DNA of 64,000 bases. Source: Anticarsia gemmatalis (Eukaryota > Arthropoda > Insecta > Lepidoptera > Erebidae). Shown one piece after another: positions 48,429 through 59,800 of the stretch; the first letter of the stretch is position 1, and each line of letters starts with the position of its first letter. The translations under genes and the position numbers were made by a program. Location: positions 4,402,001 to 4,466,000 of the forward strand of contig NC_134769.1 in the NCBI RefSeq assembly GCF_050436995.1, given 5' to 3'. The notes below the pieces were generated by a model. That model worked only from the letters and a program-made list of their open reading frames with translations, ran no database searches and was not told the DNA's origin.

Positions 48429-48537
48429 AACGGTCAGACAGCCTGCGCGATCGCTGACCGCCTCGGCTACATCAGCGCAGTGGAGGCGCTGCGACCAGTC
48501 ACAGAGAACACACTCAGTCAAGCTGTAGGAGACACTG
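48429..48537 (+). CDS. Ank2: Ankyrin exon 16 (last visible): ANK repeat 24 and linker start
   Basis: Acceptor TATTAACAG, donor GTAAGT, 109 bp, phase 0 in and phase 1 out. It encodes NGQTACAIADRLGYISAVEA, then LRPVTENTLSQAVGDT plus one base of Gly. The RLGYISAVE and VTE motifs match the end of the membrane-binding domain. The following exon, heading toward ZU5, is not found in the remaining 15.4 kb. Confidence 0.94.
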
Positions 48538-50671
48538 GTAAGTGCAAACTTACATACATGGAACACTTTGTTACAGGTTCTTGGCCGTTATTAATATTGT
48601 TAGTACTTTCCTTTTGATTTAACTACGTAGTTCAACCTTGACCGTGTTATTAAAAGCTTGAATGTTCGGTTCAAAAATGACACTACCGTTTCCGACGTAT
48701 CTGTATGTATCTACACCCTAGTCAACCGTGATGGAAGGTTAAGCATGGTTTCCTAGGGCACTCTTTAAAAGTACCCACAGTTAGTTTTAAAAATACACCG
48801 ATTTTAGGGCAAGATAAAGAAAAACATACAATATTGTATATTAAATTACAGTAAGCATATTATTACACCCATTGGTTTCATGATACTGAAGATCACTTGT
48901 AATGAGGACCTGGATATTAAAACCAGAGCCATCTGGCGGCAATAATCTATAATTAGCTAACTACATGATAAATCTATGACTAACAACTACAAAATACAAC
49001 TTCACGTTAAATAAAATGATTGATTGTCTGCAATATTACGTTAACAAAATACAATCTATAACAGATGTTTTAAACTTCTAAGTAGACCGGCCATCAGTTC
49101 AAGTCTATTAAAATTAATTTTAACAGTGAATATTCTGACCCATATTGCAAAATATATTAGCAATAATATTAGTTTGTAATAAATATTTATGTGGCCTGAG
49201 GTTTATTTAGTCGGTGCAACGGTTGGCGCGGCGCCAATCGTCCTTTTGACAAATATTATGACGAGAACGCAGTTGCAACTTGGTTTAACGTATTTTTAGT
49301 TCGACTGTTATAATAATTCAATGGTTTATGATTAATTTTAGTGATCGATAATAGTTTTAAGAACATTTTATCTAGCCGCCTTTATGATTACTTAGATTGG
49401 AAAGCATTATTTATTATTGTGAGTAAATTCTTACTACACAGCAGGTTGTTTCTTTATTTGTGGACAGTAAAGTGTTCGTATGTATCATACGTACTCCTGC
49501 GTTTACGTGCACGTTTGTGTACGTGGTCTAGACAGTGACTACAAGCCCTTACGCTGAAAACATGTTTATTTAATTTATGGACTACTTCATAAGTACTGAA
49601 AATACTAGTGTTTAGGTTCAAGTTCTAAATCATTTATATGTTAACAAACTAACTACCACATAAGTACAAAATTTACTTGTACGTAAATTTTAAATAGAAT
49701 AAGTACGTATTGTAAAATAACATCAACACACTTTCAGTTACGTCAACAAAATTTAGAATTAAGAACAGAAATTATATAAATTCAATAATGTTTACGTAAA
49801 ATTAACCCGACACCGTAACCCGTTTCAGTGTGATGTCATCGATATTTTGCAATCGTTCTGTTTTCAGTCGCAACATTGTAATAATGGTATTAATGCTTAA
49901 GTTTTAAACGTTCGATATGGTCTGATAGGAAATGTGCTCAGCAATTTACGAGCATATTTAAGACTAGGTGCGTTTTTTTAATAATGAAGTCACCTGTTGT
50001 ATGTGTATTTATTGTATATATTGTATAGGTTATCTAATCTAGTTAGGTATTTGCTACTGCAGCGGATTTAGATGCATATTTTCTTAAATATACCAACATT
50101 TTATATAATTATTATCAAAATGAAACGATATTCACACTTATGATTGTCAGAATGACATTACCGTTTAGCATTTATGTAGTCTTTCTTCGTATACTATGGT
50201 ATTTAATCGTTTTGTTATCATAGAAAAGAACCAGTTCGTTTTGACCGATCATTAGTTAATTCTGACCAATATTTATAGCAAAGAAAATAGCAATTTACCT
50301 ACGTACAAAGTACATAAACTAAATAAAGAATGTACCTTATAGTTGTATCTTTGTAGCGCAGCACAAATAGTCACGGAATGAAGTCATATTACTTACTATG
50401 TCTTCACCAATAAATCACAAAGTATGAGCTATAAAATACATTGTGCGATGTTCTATTGTTAGAGTTAAAAACTATGGGAGTATTGTCGCTTTCTATGTAA
50501 CAATTAGATGGGTGAACAGTGAACACCATCATTTATGGCGTTTCTTTCGTGTAATTGTCGTTTTAATTAGGTGTTGATTGTTGTGATAGAAGTCTTTCGA
50601 GTTGAGCTGCATTTGCAGCAAGAAATCTAGTAAGATGCGTGATTTTTTTCTGTTTGACGTAATATCACTCA
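48538..50671 (+). other. Start of the last visible ankyrin intron; nothing recognised
   Basis: The intron opens with GTAAGT. The sequence is AT-rich with only chance frames. No ZU5-type exon was found. Confidence 0.6.
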
Positions 50672-50918
50672 CTAGCTGACCCGCGCAACTTCGCTTGCGT
50701 CACATAAGAGAGAATGGGTATTTTTTTTCCCCCGCTTTTGTAACATTTTTAACTGATACTCTGCTCCTATTGGTCGTAGCGTGATGATATATAGCCTATA
50801 GCCTTCCTCCATAAATGGGCTATCTAACACTGAAATAATTTTTCAGATCGGACCAGTAGTTCCTGAGATTAGCGCGTTCAAACAAACAAACTCTTCAGCT
50901 TTATAATATTAGTATTGA
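50672..50918 (-). mobile_element. Helitron-like non-autonomous element (copy C)
   Basis: Plus strand: A then CTAGCTGACCCGCGCAACTT.. CGTAGCGTGATGATATATAG.. AGCTTTATAATATTAGTA.. GA then T. It is about 90 percent like copy A at 19374. It sits only 55 bp beyond the carboxypeptidase stop. Confidence 0.75.
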
Positions 50919-50972
50919 TACTTAATAGTCTGTTGAATAAAATGTCAACAGATTGCAACATAATGTATTGCC

Positions 50973-50978
50973 TTTATT
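50973..50978 (-). promoter_or_regulatory. Polyadenylation signal overlapping the carboxypeptidase stop codon
   Basis: AATAAA on the minus strand contains the TAA stop (50976-50974). No other canonical signal is seen in the next 60 bases on this strand, and a Helitron-like element begins within that distance. The 3' UTR may therefore be only 10-30 bases long. Confidence 0.5.
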
Positions 50979-52320
50979 TTGTTATGTAAAAATAATATAT
51001 TGTAAGTAAAGTACAGATAACCACGAATTGCGCTTTAGTTTTATGCGAATGTGAATTCGAAAATAATACATTTCGTACTGATCCTGAAGAACGGAGCACC
51101 TCCATTACTCCATCCATGGTCTCTCTGCAAGTGGGCAGGATTTCTTTCGGAGGCAACGCGAATCCATACGATCCTGTGTCTCTTAACTCGAAAGTGATCA
51201 CATACGGAACTTGGAAAGTCTTCTTAACCCAACACCCACTGACCCCCGAAGTCATATAACCTACAGTATCATATGCTGTACCCATAGTATACTCCGTACC
51301 ATACTTGTCCTCAATCTTACGCGCCGCTCTTTTACATATCTTGTACACCTCATCAAAATTCTCCACATGCTTTTTCGAATCTGTATAAGGTATTATCATG
51401 TACTGTCCATAAGCATGGAAAGCTAAATAGAATTCGATTTTCCTCTGCTTATTCGTTTCAGTAACGAAATCCGCCATGGCTTTTGATTCTTTCTCTGAAA
51501 AGGCTTTCTCGCCGCAATATATATCCGCAGTTTTCTTCTTGCTGACTCCGACGGTGCCAAATCCGTGCGCGAAATTTCTGTTTATATCTGTCCCATGTCC
51601 GTTGCGGTTCTTCCGCCACATTCGGTCTATAGTGTGAGTGTACTCGTAACCGTCTGGGTTAATACACGGCACGAAATACCACTCGAAACTGTTAGCTATC
51701 TTCCTTAATTCATAGTCTCCGGAAGAGTCTGCCTGAACGATCTGACTAATGAGGTATGTAACGAAGGCTGGCGCGATCCACTCCCTGGCGTGCACCCCAC
51801 CTTCTACCACCACAGAAGTTTTAGGCCTGGCTCCTTTTAACAGCACCTTAACGGCTAAAATATCTCTTCTTTCTTTTGTTTTCCCGATGCTCATTATTTT
51901 CATTTCTCGAGGGTACTTCCTCGCCAAATCTTTGAGCCACCAGTGAATGTCGAGTAGACGGTAGTAATTTTTCCAATCGAAAGAGCTGACCTGACTTCTG
52001 ACGTATGTTGTTGGTTGTTGTTGGTTGAAGGCTGTCTGTACGTCGTCTATCATGGTGGTGAGGTAGACGCCGTGTCTCTCCGCATCTCGCAGGAACGCTG
52101 GCTGTTGCGACGGGTTTATTGTAAAGTCTATAGTTTTATTAACTTCGCCCGGATGCCTCCAGAAATTGACATCGTAGAATTCATCCAAGTTTTCAAAGAA
52201 TTTGATGTGATCCTCGTTCACGGGTATAGCTCTGAACAACGTGTAGTTACTGTAATCTTTACCGACACAAACTTTTGTAGAATATATAAATACGATCAAA
52301 TAAATTACTTTTGTATACAT
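50974..52320 (-). CDS. Zinc carboxypeptidase, M14A (carboxypeptidase A/B type), secreted zymogen, C-terminally anchored?
   Basis: A 448-residue intronless frame. Family members remove C-terminal residues from peptides and are made as inactive zymogens. Residues 1-20 form a signal peptide (MYTKVIYLIVFIYSTKVCVG), about 24-105 the M14 propeptide, and about 112-412 the catalytic domain. Zinc ligands are H177 and E180 (GGVHAREW) and H302 (FHAYGQ). R179, R236 (MWRKNR), N247-R248 (DINRNF), Y355 and general base E378 (TFELRDTG) match bovine H69/E72/H196/R71/R127/N144/R145/Y248/E270. The bovine position 255 that sets specificity is Gly362, neither Ile (A type) nor Asp (B type). The first Cys of the usual 138-161 disulfide is Gly241, while C269 remains. 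Residues 430-446 are strongly hydrophobic, suggesting a GPI signal or transmembrane tail. The first ATG follows a TATA-like box at a suitable distance. It is likely nested in the ankyrin intron; no functional link is implied. Substrate is unknown. Confidence 0.93.
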   Translation of the reverse strand: MYTKVIYLIVFIYSTKVCVGKDYSNYTLFRAIPVNEDHIKFFENLDEFYDVNFWRHPGEVNKTIDFTINPSQQPAFLRDAERHGVYLTTMIDDVQTAFNQQQPTTYVRSQVSSFDWKNYYRLLDIHWWLKDLARKYPREMKIMSIGKTKERRDILAVKVLLKGARPKTSVVVEGGVHAREWIAPAFVTYLISQIVQADSSGDYELRKIANSFEWYFVPCINPDGYEYTHTIDRMWRKNRNGHGTDINRNFAHGFGTVGVSKKKTADIYCGEKAFSEKESKAMADFVTETNKQRKIEFYLAFHAYGQYMIIPYTDSKKHVENFDEVYKICKRAARKIEDKYGTEYTMGTAYDTVGYMTSGVSGCWVKKTFQVPYVITFELRDTGSYGFALPPKEILPTCRETMDGVMEVLRSSGSVRNVLFSNSHSHKTKAQFVVICTLLTIYYFYITK

Positions 52321-52356
52321 TTCAAACGCTGTTGCACGATTCTTACGTCTCGCGGC

Positions 52357-52362
52357 CTTATA
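52357..52362 (-). promoter_or_regulatory. TATA-like box of the carboxypeptidase gene
   Basis: TATAAG on the minus strand, about 37 bp upstream of the ATG. This is a normal distance if transcription starts close to the start codon and the 5' UTR is very short. No clear TCAGT initiator is seen. The inference rests on position and sequence alone. Confidence 0.4.
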
Positions 52363-52488
52363 GATTTAACATAATCTTGTGAAAAAGTTATACTGCAGTT
52401 TTGAAAATGCGGCACCGAAAAGTATTAAATATTGAAATCAAATAAAACATGAATTATACCAGATAAGACTATCTACATTGACCAATCA

Positions 52489-52608
52489 GTGCCGCGATTC
52501 TCTACCACTATCGACTACCAACAACCGGCTACTTTTTGAATTTTTTGTACGACTATCATCAGCACCTATAGCGGATGCCATAGGAACAATTTTTGAATTA
52601 GGTACCTT
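52489..52608. mobile_element. Partial MITE of the TAGCTCGATTCTCTAC family
   Basis: GCGATTCTCTACCACTATCG, then CAACAACCGGCTAC and CAGCACCTATAGCGGATGCC. The right end is missing. It lies upstream of the carboxypeptidase promoter, 127 bp from the TATA-like box. Confidence 0.65.
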
Positions 52609-55000
52609 TGTCAAATTCCTGGGACTGGATAGTAATAAAAGGTATCGAGATTAATAAAAAATATCAAAATGCGGATCGTGAGAGTATTAACGTGATTGAA
52701 TATCGACAATATAATATGTAAATAAACACCTATATTCAGATAAGTTACTAATGGTTTCCTTGTCGCGCAACTGTGAATAGATATTGTAGTGTATATCACA
52801 TGATTTTATTGTGGGCGTCGACTACGCAAGTCATTGTAGTAAGTCATTATAAAAACATCAATTCTATACTCATAAGAACCATTAAATATGGTCCTTACCA
52901 ATAATGATTAAAACAAATTTCATAGCTATTCGATGTGTTAAATTACTGTTAGGTGCTAAAATTAAAAATTAATTTTTACGAGCACTAATTTTATGATTGG
53001 ACCAAATACGTCCAAACCTTAAAACCCCTTTGATAAAAAAAGGCTTTGATACATTAAGGGTCCTGAATTCGGTCAATTGATTAATTAGTTACATGTACAT
53101 ATTAATGTCTGTATAAGTAGTTACGTATTTTTTCACATGCTATGCACTTATGCAGAAAGTATTGCAATCACGTATTTTTTCTCGTTTTGCCTTTCTGCCT
53201 CCTCTCTGCTTGTCTCTTACTAATTCTTGTCATTACAACGATGTTTGCAAACCGAAAGTACCTTCAAATTTCTTTGTAAATCACACTATATGACTTCATA
53301 AAGTCTTCTTTTACCAAGGAACCTTAAAAAGTCACGTGTGTACAAGATACTTGTTAGTCACAACAACTAAACATGCGGTGACCAAACGTTTGATAAAAAA
53401 CTCTACATAGAATATAACAAGTTGTATTCAGTCACGAACTGTGAGTCATACGGTGACCACAATATCTTGTTTATTTATAATTATTATGTCCAATAGATAT
53501 GACACGTCATCACATAGTTAGTTAGTAATTGATTATAATTTAGCTTGAAACTACTTATTTTATATGGTTTTTACCTATTTGTTTAAATAATAAATTGAGC
53601 TTATTTTAAATGTTGTAAATAATGTATATTGTAATATGTAATACACAAAATGTACCTATCATCTAATTTACGTAAACTTTGCATTAATCCCATATTTTTA
53701 TATGGTTATATTATATTTTAGTATTGCCCGTTAATCAGTTTCCCTTTAATATTTTCCCCGTTTTTCCGTACTAGATAAATTGTTATATTTTTGTTGACCA
53801 CAATGCATTTGATAAGAAGAATATTAGTTTCACATTTTCCATACCGGTTAAGTGAATCACTATAGTTAACAATGGTTAATATATAGCAGATATACGTGAT
53901 TTGAAGAAAAAAATCGTGCATTAGCCTAATTAATTTGCGTTTGAACAGGAATATTCAAATCTGAAATACTGCAAAATTTAGCCAGATTTTTATATTTATA
54001 AAAAAATAAGTATGAATATATTTGTTTATTGTTACCAAACTAATTGATAAGACTGTTCAACATTTAATATTAAAAATTCTACCCACGTGAAAAGAAAGTA
54101 GCTATAAAATCGATAAACAGTTCTTTAAGTACCTTATGATTTCATAGTACGCAACCGAGTTATAAACAATGCAGACATTAGTACCGTTTAGTTTACTAAC
54201 CGGTTGTCCATCTGCTTCCATTGTAAGCAAATATCACTCAATATTAACCAACAATGTTCCTATACATTATTCATTTGGGATTCACTGCATGTGACTAAGT
54301 TTACTATTGTGCCCGATAGATGGCATTGTATGCACGATCTCTAGAGAAATATTAAAAGTATTTATAGTGTACCAGTTGGTGTTTGTTCCGGGTTTTGTGT
54401 AGGCATTATGGCCGGATTCATGGCTTAGAAATAAGTGTCGGATAACCCATCTGATGGATAAAGGGACAGAAAAAACGGCTACCAAAAATCCAACTGACAA
54501 GTTAAGTAATACTAACTTGGGAGTGATGTAACCCGTGTTAAATTTGATCAATTTTGAATTTATCATCCTATTACTACCAAATCAATTTTTCGATGTAAGA
54601 GAACCAAACCTATTTTTTATACACAGTCTTATATTTGAATTTAATTTCTATGTAGAAGAAAGATGGGGTTACAAGGTTGATAGAATTGAAAAACAACCTA
54701 AACAAACAAACTCGGGATTAAAAGAGATACAATGGCTACTGTACTGTACTAAACAAATTCACATACAATTCTAAATTATAAAAAATGTTAATTAGTAAGG
54801 TTAGTCTTGATATTTCTCAATGAATGAAACTATTAATGCGATAACCTATATCAAGCCGGAATAACATCCGTTGCCGAACAGTAATGCCCTTCAAAGCTTC
54901 CATCGCTATGACATTGAGGCCTTTACTTGACCATTTAATGATTACAATTAAATAATAGCGCGACCTACGAACAAAACAAATTCTTGATCTATCTATTATA
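52609..55000. other. No gene recognised
   Basis: Very AT-rich. The two minus-strand frames at 53718-53921 and 54282-54566 have no domain and no exon context. Confidence 0.5.
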
Positions 55001-55235
55001 GTATGGTCAGTGGTCAACCTAGTGTCAAAGTTGTTCAAGCCGCCCGAAAGGCCTTTGACGTGGCTTAACGACTGTTATTTGAACTGACAACAACTGGGAC
55101 CGTTTTTTTACGTGCCCTCCAAAGCACATAGACGCTCAGTTCGAATACCACTATGCGGTCACCCATTTATAGAATGACCGCGCCAAAGTTTGCTTAACCC
55201 ACAGATCGTTTACCGACCGGTGAGCAACAACTGGT
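55001..55235 (+). repeat. Interspersed ~230-bp repeat, copy 2
   Basis: A full-length match to 13063-13292, about 90 percent alike by eye, with the same ends (GTATGGTCAGTGGTCAACCT and GACCGGTGAGC..AACTGG). Flanks are unrelated, so it is a dispersed repeat. Confidence 0.75.
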
Positions 55236-55706
55236 TCTACAACCTAATTTGTTTATAATTGACTCAGGTTAGGACCAAAAAATTGTGATTATTGCACCAA
55301 AATGTTTCCAAGATTTCGTTTTCTTGTAGCCCTACACTAGCTGTAAGATTAGAAAACGATTTTAAAGCTACTTGGAGCGTAGGTACAGCATTACTATAGT
55401 GGGACATTAATAGGTTTTTATTTGTTCTATATTTTTATAAAAGTCGCATGGATACTTGTATAGTCAGTTAAAATCATAGTATCCTTATTCCGCATAAGGC
55501 AACAGTACGAAATGACCTCAGATATAAACTATTGTGTCAAATGAGTAATCATGACGTGTCCTGATACTTTAGGTCCAGACAACAATGTGTTCATCATACC
55601 GACGTCATTAAAATTCTAATCAATAGAACATTTTAGAACAATGTCAACCACAAAACAACAAAAATGTTGCCAAATATTAAAAATGAATTAAACTTAAATC
55701 TATAGT

Positions 55707-55920
55707 TCTATACTAATACTATAAAGCTGAAGAGCTTGTTTCTTTGTTTGTTTGACCGCGCTAATCTCAGGAACAACTAGTTAGAATTGATGAAAAATCT
55801 TTTTTGAATTGTCCATTTATTGCGCAAGCAGGCTATATTACTTCACGCTGTAACTAATAGGAGTAGAGCAGGAATAAAAAAATGTTGTTAAATCAAAATT
55901 AAAGGCTACGCGGACGAAGA
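55707..55920 (+). mobile_element. Helitron-like element, plus orientation, 3' end decayed
   Basis: Starts TCTATACTAATACTATAAAG, followed by CTGAAGAGCTTGTTTCTTTG and CGCGCTAATCTCAGGAACAA, which are the reverse complements of copies A and C. The 3' hairpin region GGCTACGCGGACGAAGAC is degenerate and lacks CTAG. Confidence 0.65.
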
Positions 55921-56789
55921 CTCTTTAGTAACAAATATTTAGGTCAAGGATCATGCCGATATATTTTTGTGCCACACAATAAAATTGTAATATTATACCT
56001 AATGCTAGTAATTTAGCCCATAATAATTTTGTGTAGCGTATTATTTATTTTTAGTAATGTCTTCATTGAAATAAAAATAATAGTTTCGTTATTGATCCTT
56101 AAATGTCACTTGTTTCAAGGTTCACAAGTATCAAGGTGTTTTGTTTCCTTTTTATTCTTGACACGTTATGTCATTATGACTTATGAAAAACGAAGTTTAA
56201 GAAAGTAATAAGTTGTTATTATTAAGCAGTATATTCATTTCCTTTTTATTTATTAATGTTTGTTATAAACCTAGATCTCTAGAAAACAGCAAAAGGTTGG
56301 GTTGCATTGTATATTTGTGGACGTAAGATTGTTTTAATAAAGATCAATAAAAAAAGAATGGTGTGAAAGATGGTATATAAAATTATCTGAGCTGAATAAT
56401 AATTAATTTTGAGTAAGATATTTATTATGTATTTTTAATAAAGTCAAATACGAAATAATTCGTATATATTTTTAATTTTGTAGATCTCGATAAGCTGGGA
56501 AACAATATTTTGCTTTTTGACCTTTTTTAAAACGTGAGAGAAGAGTAGAGTTTAGACTCGCTGATGTAAATATTTAGGCCTAAATTATTTCTGGGACCGC
56601 ATACATTTATGTACCTTCTTACAAAATTTATCCAACGTCAATAAGCTTGTATTTAAAACAAGTTATGCTTGAGTCTATTGACAATACAAACCCAATAAGA
56701 AGATAAAAATTCAATTCTAAAACAATGATGGAACACAGTTTATCGTGCGCAAGCCGCGTGCGCGTGCGCATCTGGTGGGCTCAAACAAT
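55921..56789. other. No gene recognised
   Basis: AT-rich. Just before the tandem repeat there is a GC-rich CGCGTGCGCGTGCGCA stretch at 56755. Confidence 0.5.
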
Positions 56790-57629
56790 CGTTATCTAAT
56801 CAATGCACAATGCTTGTTACAAGTCAGTGTGTCACTCGTGACCCACCACACCAGTTGGAGGCTATTTCTGGACGATCGTGTATTACTTTGCATGCAAAGG
56901 AGTGTCCGATTTTATTGTTTGTTTTGCAGGATTTCACATAATAAAGCAGTAAAACGTGTAGGTCTATTTTGTTGATTACCCGTCGAGAGTTTGACATTTA
57001 AAATCAACTCGAAATTAGTTCTTACGGAACACGCCAGGGGCGCTGATCAGTTTTGTGTACATAGTTTTAAAACAGTCGTTATCTAATCAATGCACAATGC
57101 CTGTTACAAGTCAGTATGTCACTCGTGACCCACCACACCAGTTGGAGGCTATTTCTGGACGATCGTGTATTACTCTGCATGTAAAGGAGTGTCCGATTTT
57201 ATTGTTTGTTTTGTAGGATTTTACACAATAAAGCAGTTAACCGTGTAGGACTATTTTGTTGAGTACCTATCGAAAGTTTGACATTTAAGATCAACTTGAA
57301 ATTAGTTCTTACGGAACGCGCCAGGGGCGCTGATCAGTTTTGTGAACATAGTTTTTAAACAATCGTTATCTAATCAATGCACAATGCCTGTTGCAAGTCA
57401 GTGTGTCACTCGTGACCCACCACACCAGTTGGAGGCTATTTCTGGACGATCGTGTATTACTTTGCATGCAAAGGAGTGTCTGATTTTATTGTTTATTTTG
57501 TAGGATTTCACATAATGAAGCTGTAAAACGTATAGGACTATTTTGTTGATTACCTATCGAAAGTTAGACATTTAAAATTAACTTGTAATTAGTTCTTACG
57601 GAACACGCCAGGAGCGCGGTTCAGTTTTT
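56790..57629 (+). repeat. Three tandem units of about 286 bp
   Basis: Units start at 56790, 57077 and 57363 (periods 287 and 286) with CGTTATCTAATCAATGCACA. Each contains CACTCGTGACCCACCACACC, GGAGGCTATTTCTGGACGAT and a 3' part related to the MITE core (AGTTTGACATTTAAAATCAA.., CAGGGGCGCTGATCAG). They are over 90 percent alike by eye. The third unit stops at about 57629. Confidence 0.92.
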
Positions 57630-58093
57630 CCTTTCATAGTGCTTAAGATGTCTCGGTTGTTAAAAATAATCGGATGGAGGCTTTTGCCGTGTAAAGTAGG
57701 TAGAGAGAGCCCTATCCTTGATAGTTTGGTTTTTTTATATTCTGGTGTATTTAAGGACTAATTAAAATAACATGATACTGGATAACAAGGTTAGGATATG
57801 TCGCAGAGCAAATACAAAAGAGTTACGCTTTTAGACAAAGAATTATGTTTCATGTAGGTAATTTACACGAAACTCAATGATATGCCCTGAAAAAATATGC
57901 TTGTACTCACTATATTGTACAGTGATTTTGACAAGGATGTAGAGTACTTTACATTGTTGTATTTGGGTACAGTGTAAAAACAGAACATTCTTCGTTCATC
58001 ATTATCCTTGAGAAAATTTTCCCGCGCATAAAACTATGATGTTAGTGGCTCCGAACAAAAACAGATCAATCAAATGTGCACATAAACCACAAC
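57630..58093. other. No gene recognised
   Basis: AT-rich single-copy-looking sequence between the tandem repeat and the next element. Confidence 0.4.
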
Positions 58094-58469
58094 TAGGGTT
58101 GCCAGAGAAAAACTCCGGGATATTCCCAGGATTATACGCTATGGTCATTAATGAACACTTCTTCTTCTTCTTCGTGTCAATGGTTTTTAAAGTTTTTTTT
58201 TTTTTTTTTATTAAAAAAAAAAAAAAAAATGAACACTTAAAGTTCCAGAGTCCAAGCATCTACTTATCTTTAACTAAACCTGCTGTGGCTAGCTACCTCT
58301 AGTATACTCTCCCAATGATGAGCTATCTCGGTTTTATCTTGGAATTATCCCGATAATCTTAAGATTCAGGCCTCTATCACCCCATGTATCCCCCTAAAGT
58401 TGTAGTATCTTCGAGTCCATTCGGTTTTCTGGGACGAAAAAACCAACTAAATGTATGCAGGCAACCCTA
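58094..58469. mobile_element. Possible DNA transposon remnant with TAGGGTTGCC ends
   Basis: TAGGGTTGCC and GGCAACCCTA form 10-bp inverted ends. The immediate flanks are ACAAC on both sides (58089-58093 and 58470-58474), a candidate 5-bp duplication. The interior holds a run of about 17 T followed by a run of about 17 A. The superfamily is unknown, and both ends and duplication are short enough to be chance. Confidence 0.4.
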
Positions 58470-59402
58470 ACAACAGTTCATTCGTAAACAAAGAATAGTT
58501 TTCATTTCCTCCGTTGTCGGAACTACAAATACAAGTTTATTAGCTCGCTCTTTGCCAACAACTTTCAAACTTTACTGGCTTTGCTTTAACACGGCTGCTT
58601 TTAACCATTTCAGTTTTCAGACTAGAGTTCCGCCTTACTGACAGCGATTAGCGTGTTAAAGAAACGCTTTTGAGCTTGCGGCTGTTCATGTCTGCGTGTA
58701 ATGCGTCTTGTTCTTTCTCTCAATGACTATTAGGTACCTCGTCTTATAAAATGTTAGCCGACCCGCGCTTCTCCGCCCACGTAGAATATTTGCCCAATAT
58801 TTCAGCAGCTTAGGTGTTGCTTGTTTGGAAAATAAGAAGTCTATATTGGACACCGTGTTTTCAACTATCGCTATGCTAGAAGAGATTTAAAATAAGTTAT
58901 GATGATTCCGTAAAAATCACAGAAATAGAGTGATTTACACCTCGAGTCTCAAAGAAAAAAACCTTTCATAAAAATTACTTCTGTGTTTTGCGTAAAAGAG
59001 TAACATTTGATTAAACTATTTGTTTACTTGAATATAGTATTATAGTAAACCACTTGTTGTTCCTCGCTGTCAATAAGACATGTGCCTACAAAGTTATTGA
59101 TGAACACGGTGCACGGTCCTGGGTGCACGTGTGAAGCCAATCGCGGTACTACAACACACGTTATACATTCTTAGTCGATTGAATAATGGGACTATAATAG
59201 CCTCCGACAGTTTGCGCGGAACACCGGAATATTCCGTTATTCATTCATTCACTTTGTTTTATTTACGGCTGAGTTTGGTGTTTCATTCATGCTGTTCTTA
59301 TGAAAATAATTTGACACGTGGACCACTTATCGTTATAATTATGTCAATATTATTCGCTTTATTTTCAACCACCCTATTTCACCCTTAAATATCAAATTTT
59401 AG

Positions 59403-59800
59403 AGCCGGTGTTATCGAGTATCGAGAGTTTGACATTTAAAATGTACTGAAAAAATTGTCTATGAGTATTGCAAACTGACACTAGCTAATCTATTACTTAT
59501 AAGTTATAAAGTATGTCATTATCATCAGTTAATTTATTAAGTGCCCGCTAGAGGCACCGATCAGTAGCTCGATTCTCTACATTCGATACTGTCGAGCATC
59601 GAAAGTTTGACATATAAAATGTACTGCCAAAAAAGTTACAACGACGCCCGTTAGAGGCGCTGATCAGATTTTTCATACAAAATTTCTCGATAGTAGCCGG
59701 TTTTCGGTAATCAATAGTGGTAGAGAATCGAGCTACAGATTGTCATACAAAATTTCTCGATAGCTAGCCGGTTGCCGGTAGTTATAGAGAATAGCTACTG
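59403..59800. mobile_element. MITE cluster: one intact 171-bp copy flanked by partial copies
   Basis: 59565-59735 is the cleanest family member, with perfect 16-bp ends TAGCTCGATTCTCTAC and GTAGAGAATCGAGCTA. The core is GAAAGTTTGACATATAAAAT, GTACTGCCAAAA, AGGCGCTGATCAGATTTT and ATACAAAATTTCTCGATAG. Left of it (59403-59564) lies a broken copy ending GATCAG. Right of it (59736-59796) lies a right-end fragment. Confidence 0.8.

Larger units (their letters stand above)
24410..48537 (+). other. Ank2: Ankyrin gene, visible coding span (24 ANK repeats, 16 exons)
   Basis: Ankyrins link the spectrin skeleton to membrane proteins such as channels, exchangers and adhesion molecules. The sixteen exons listed separately join without a frame break into about 794 residues. 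These fold by eye into 24 consecutive ~33-residue ANK repeats with TPLH-type motifs, which is the full membrane-binding domain of the family. The order of diagnostic repeats matches what I know of insect Ank2 and vertebrate ankyrins: NGLNALHLAAK, GFTPLYMAAQENH, the short repeat DTRGKVRLPALHIAAKK, and VDYLTALHVAAHCGH. Repeat 24 is degenerate and ends near RLGYISAVEALRPVTE, as in the family. ZU5, UPA and death domains are absent from the window and should lie beyond 64000. Introns range from 278 bp to 12 kb. The Ank2 rather than Ank1 assignment is from memory of the sequence only. The ankyrin call itself is near certain. Confidence 0.95.

Noticed and set aside
52015..52374. 119-codon plus-strand frame
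   Set aside because: It is antisense to the 5' half of the carboxypeptidase gene and has no independent support.
58194..58231. Poly(T)/poly(A) as a retrotransposition tail
   Set aside because: The T-run and A-run face each other with no coding remnant or long target duplication. More likely slippage or an inverted repeat.
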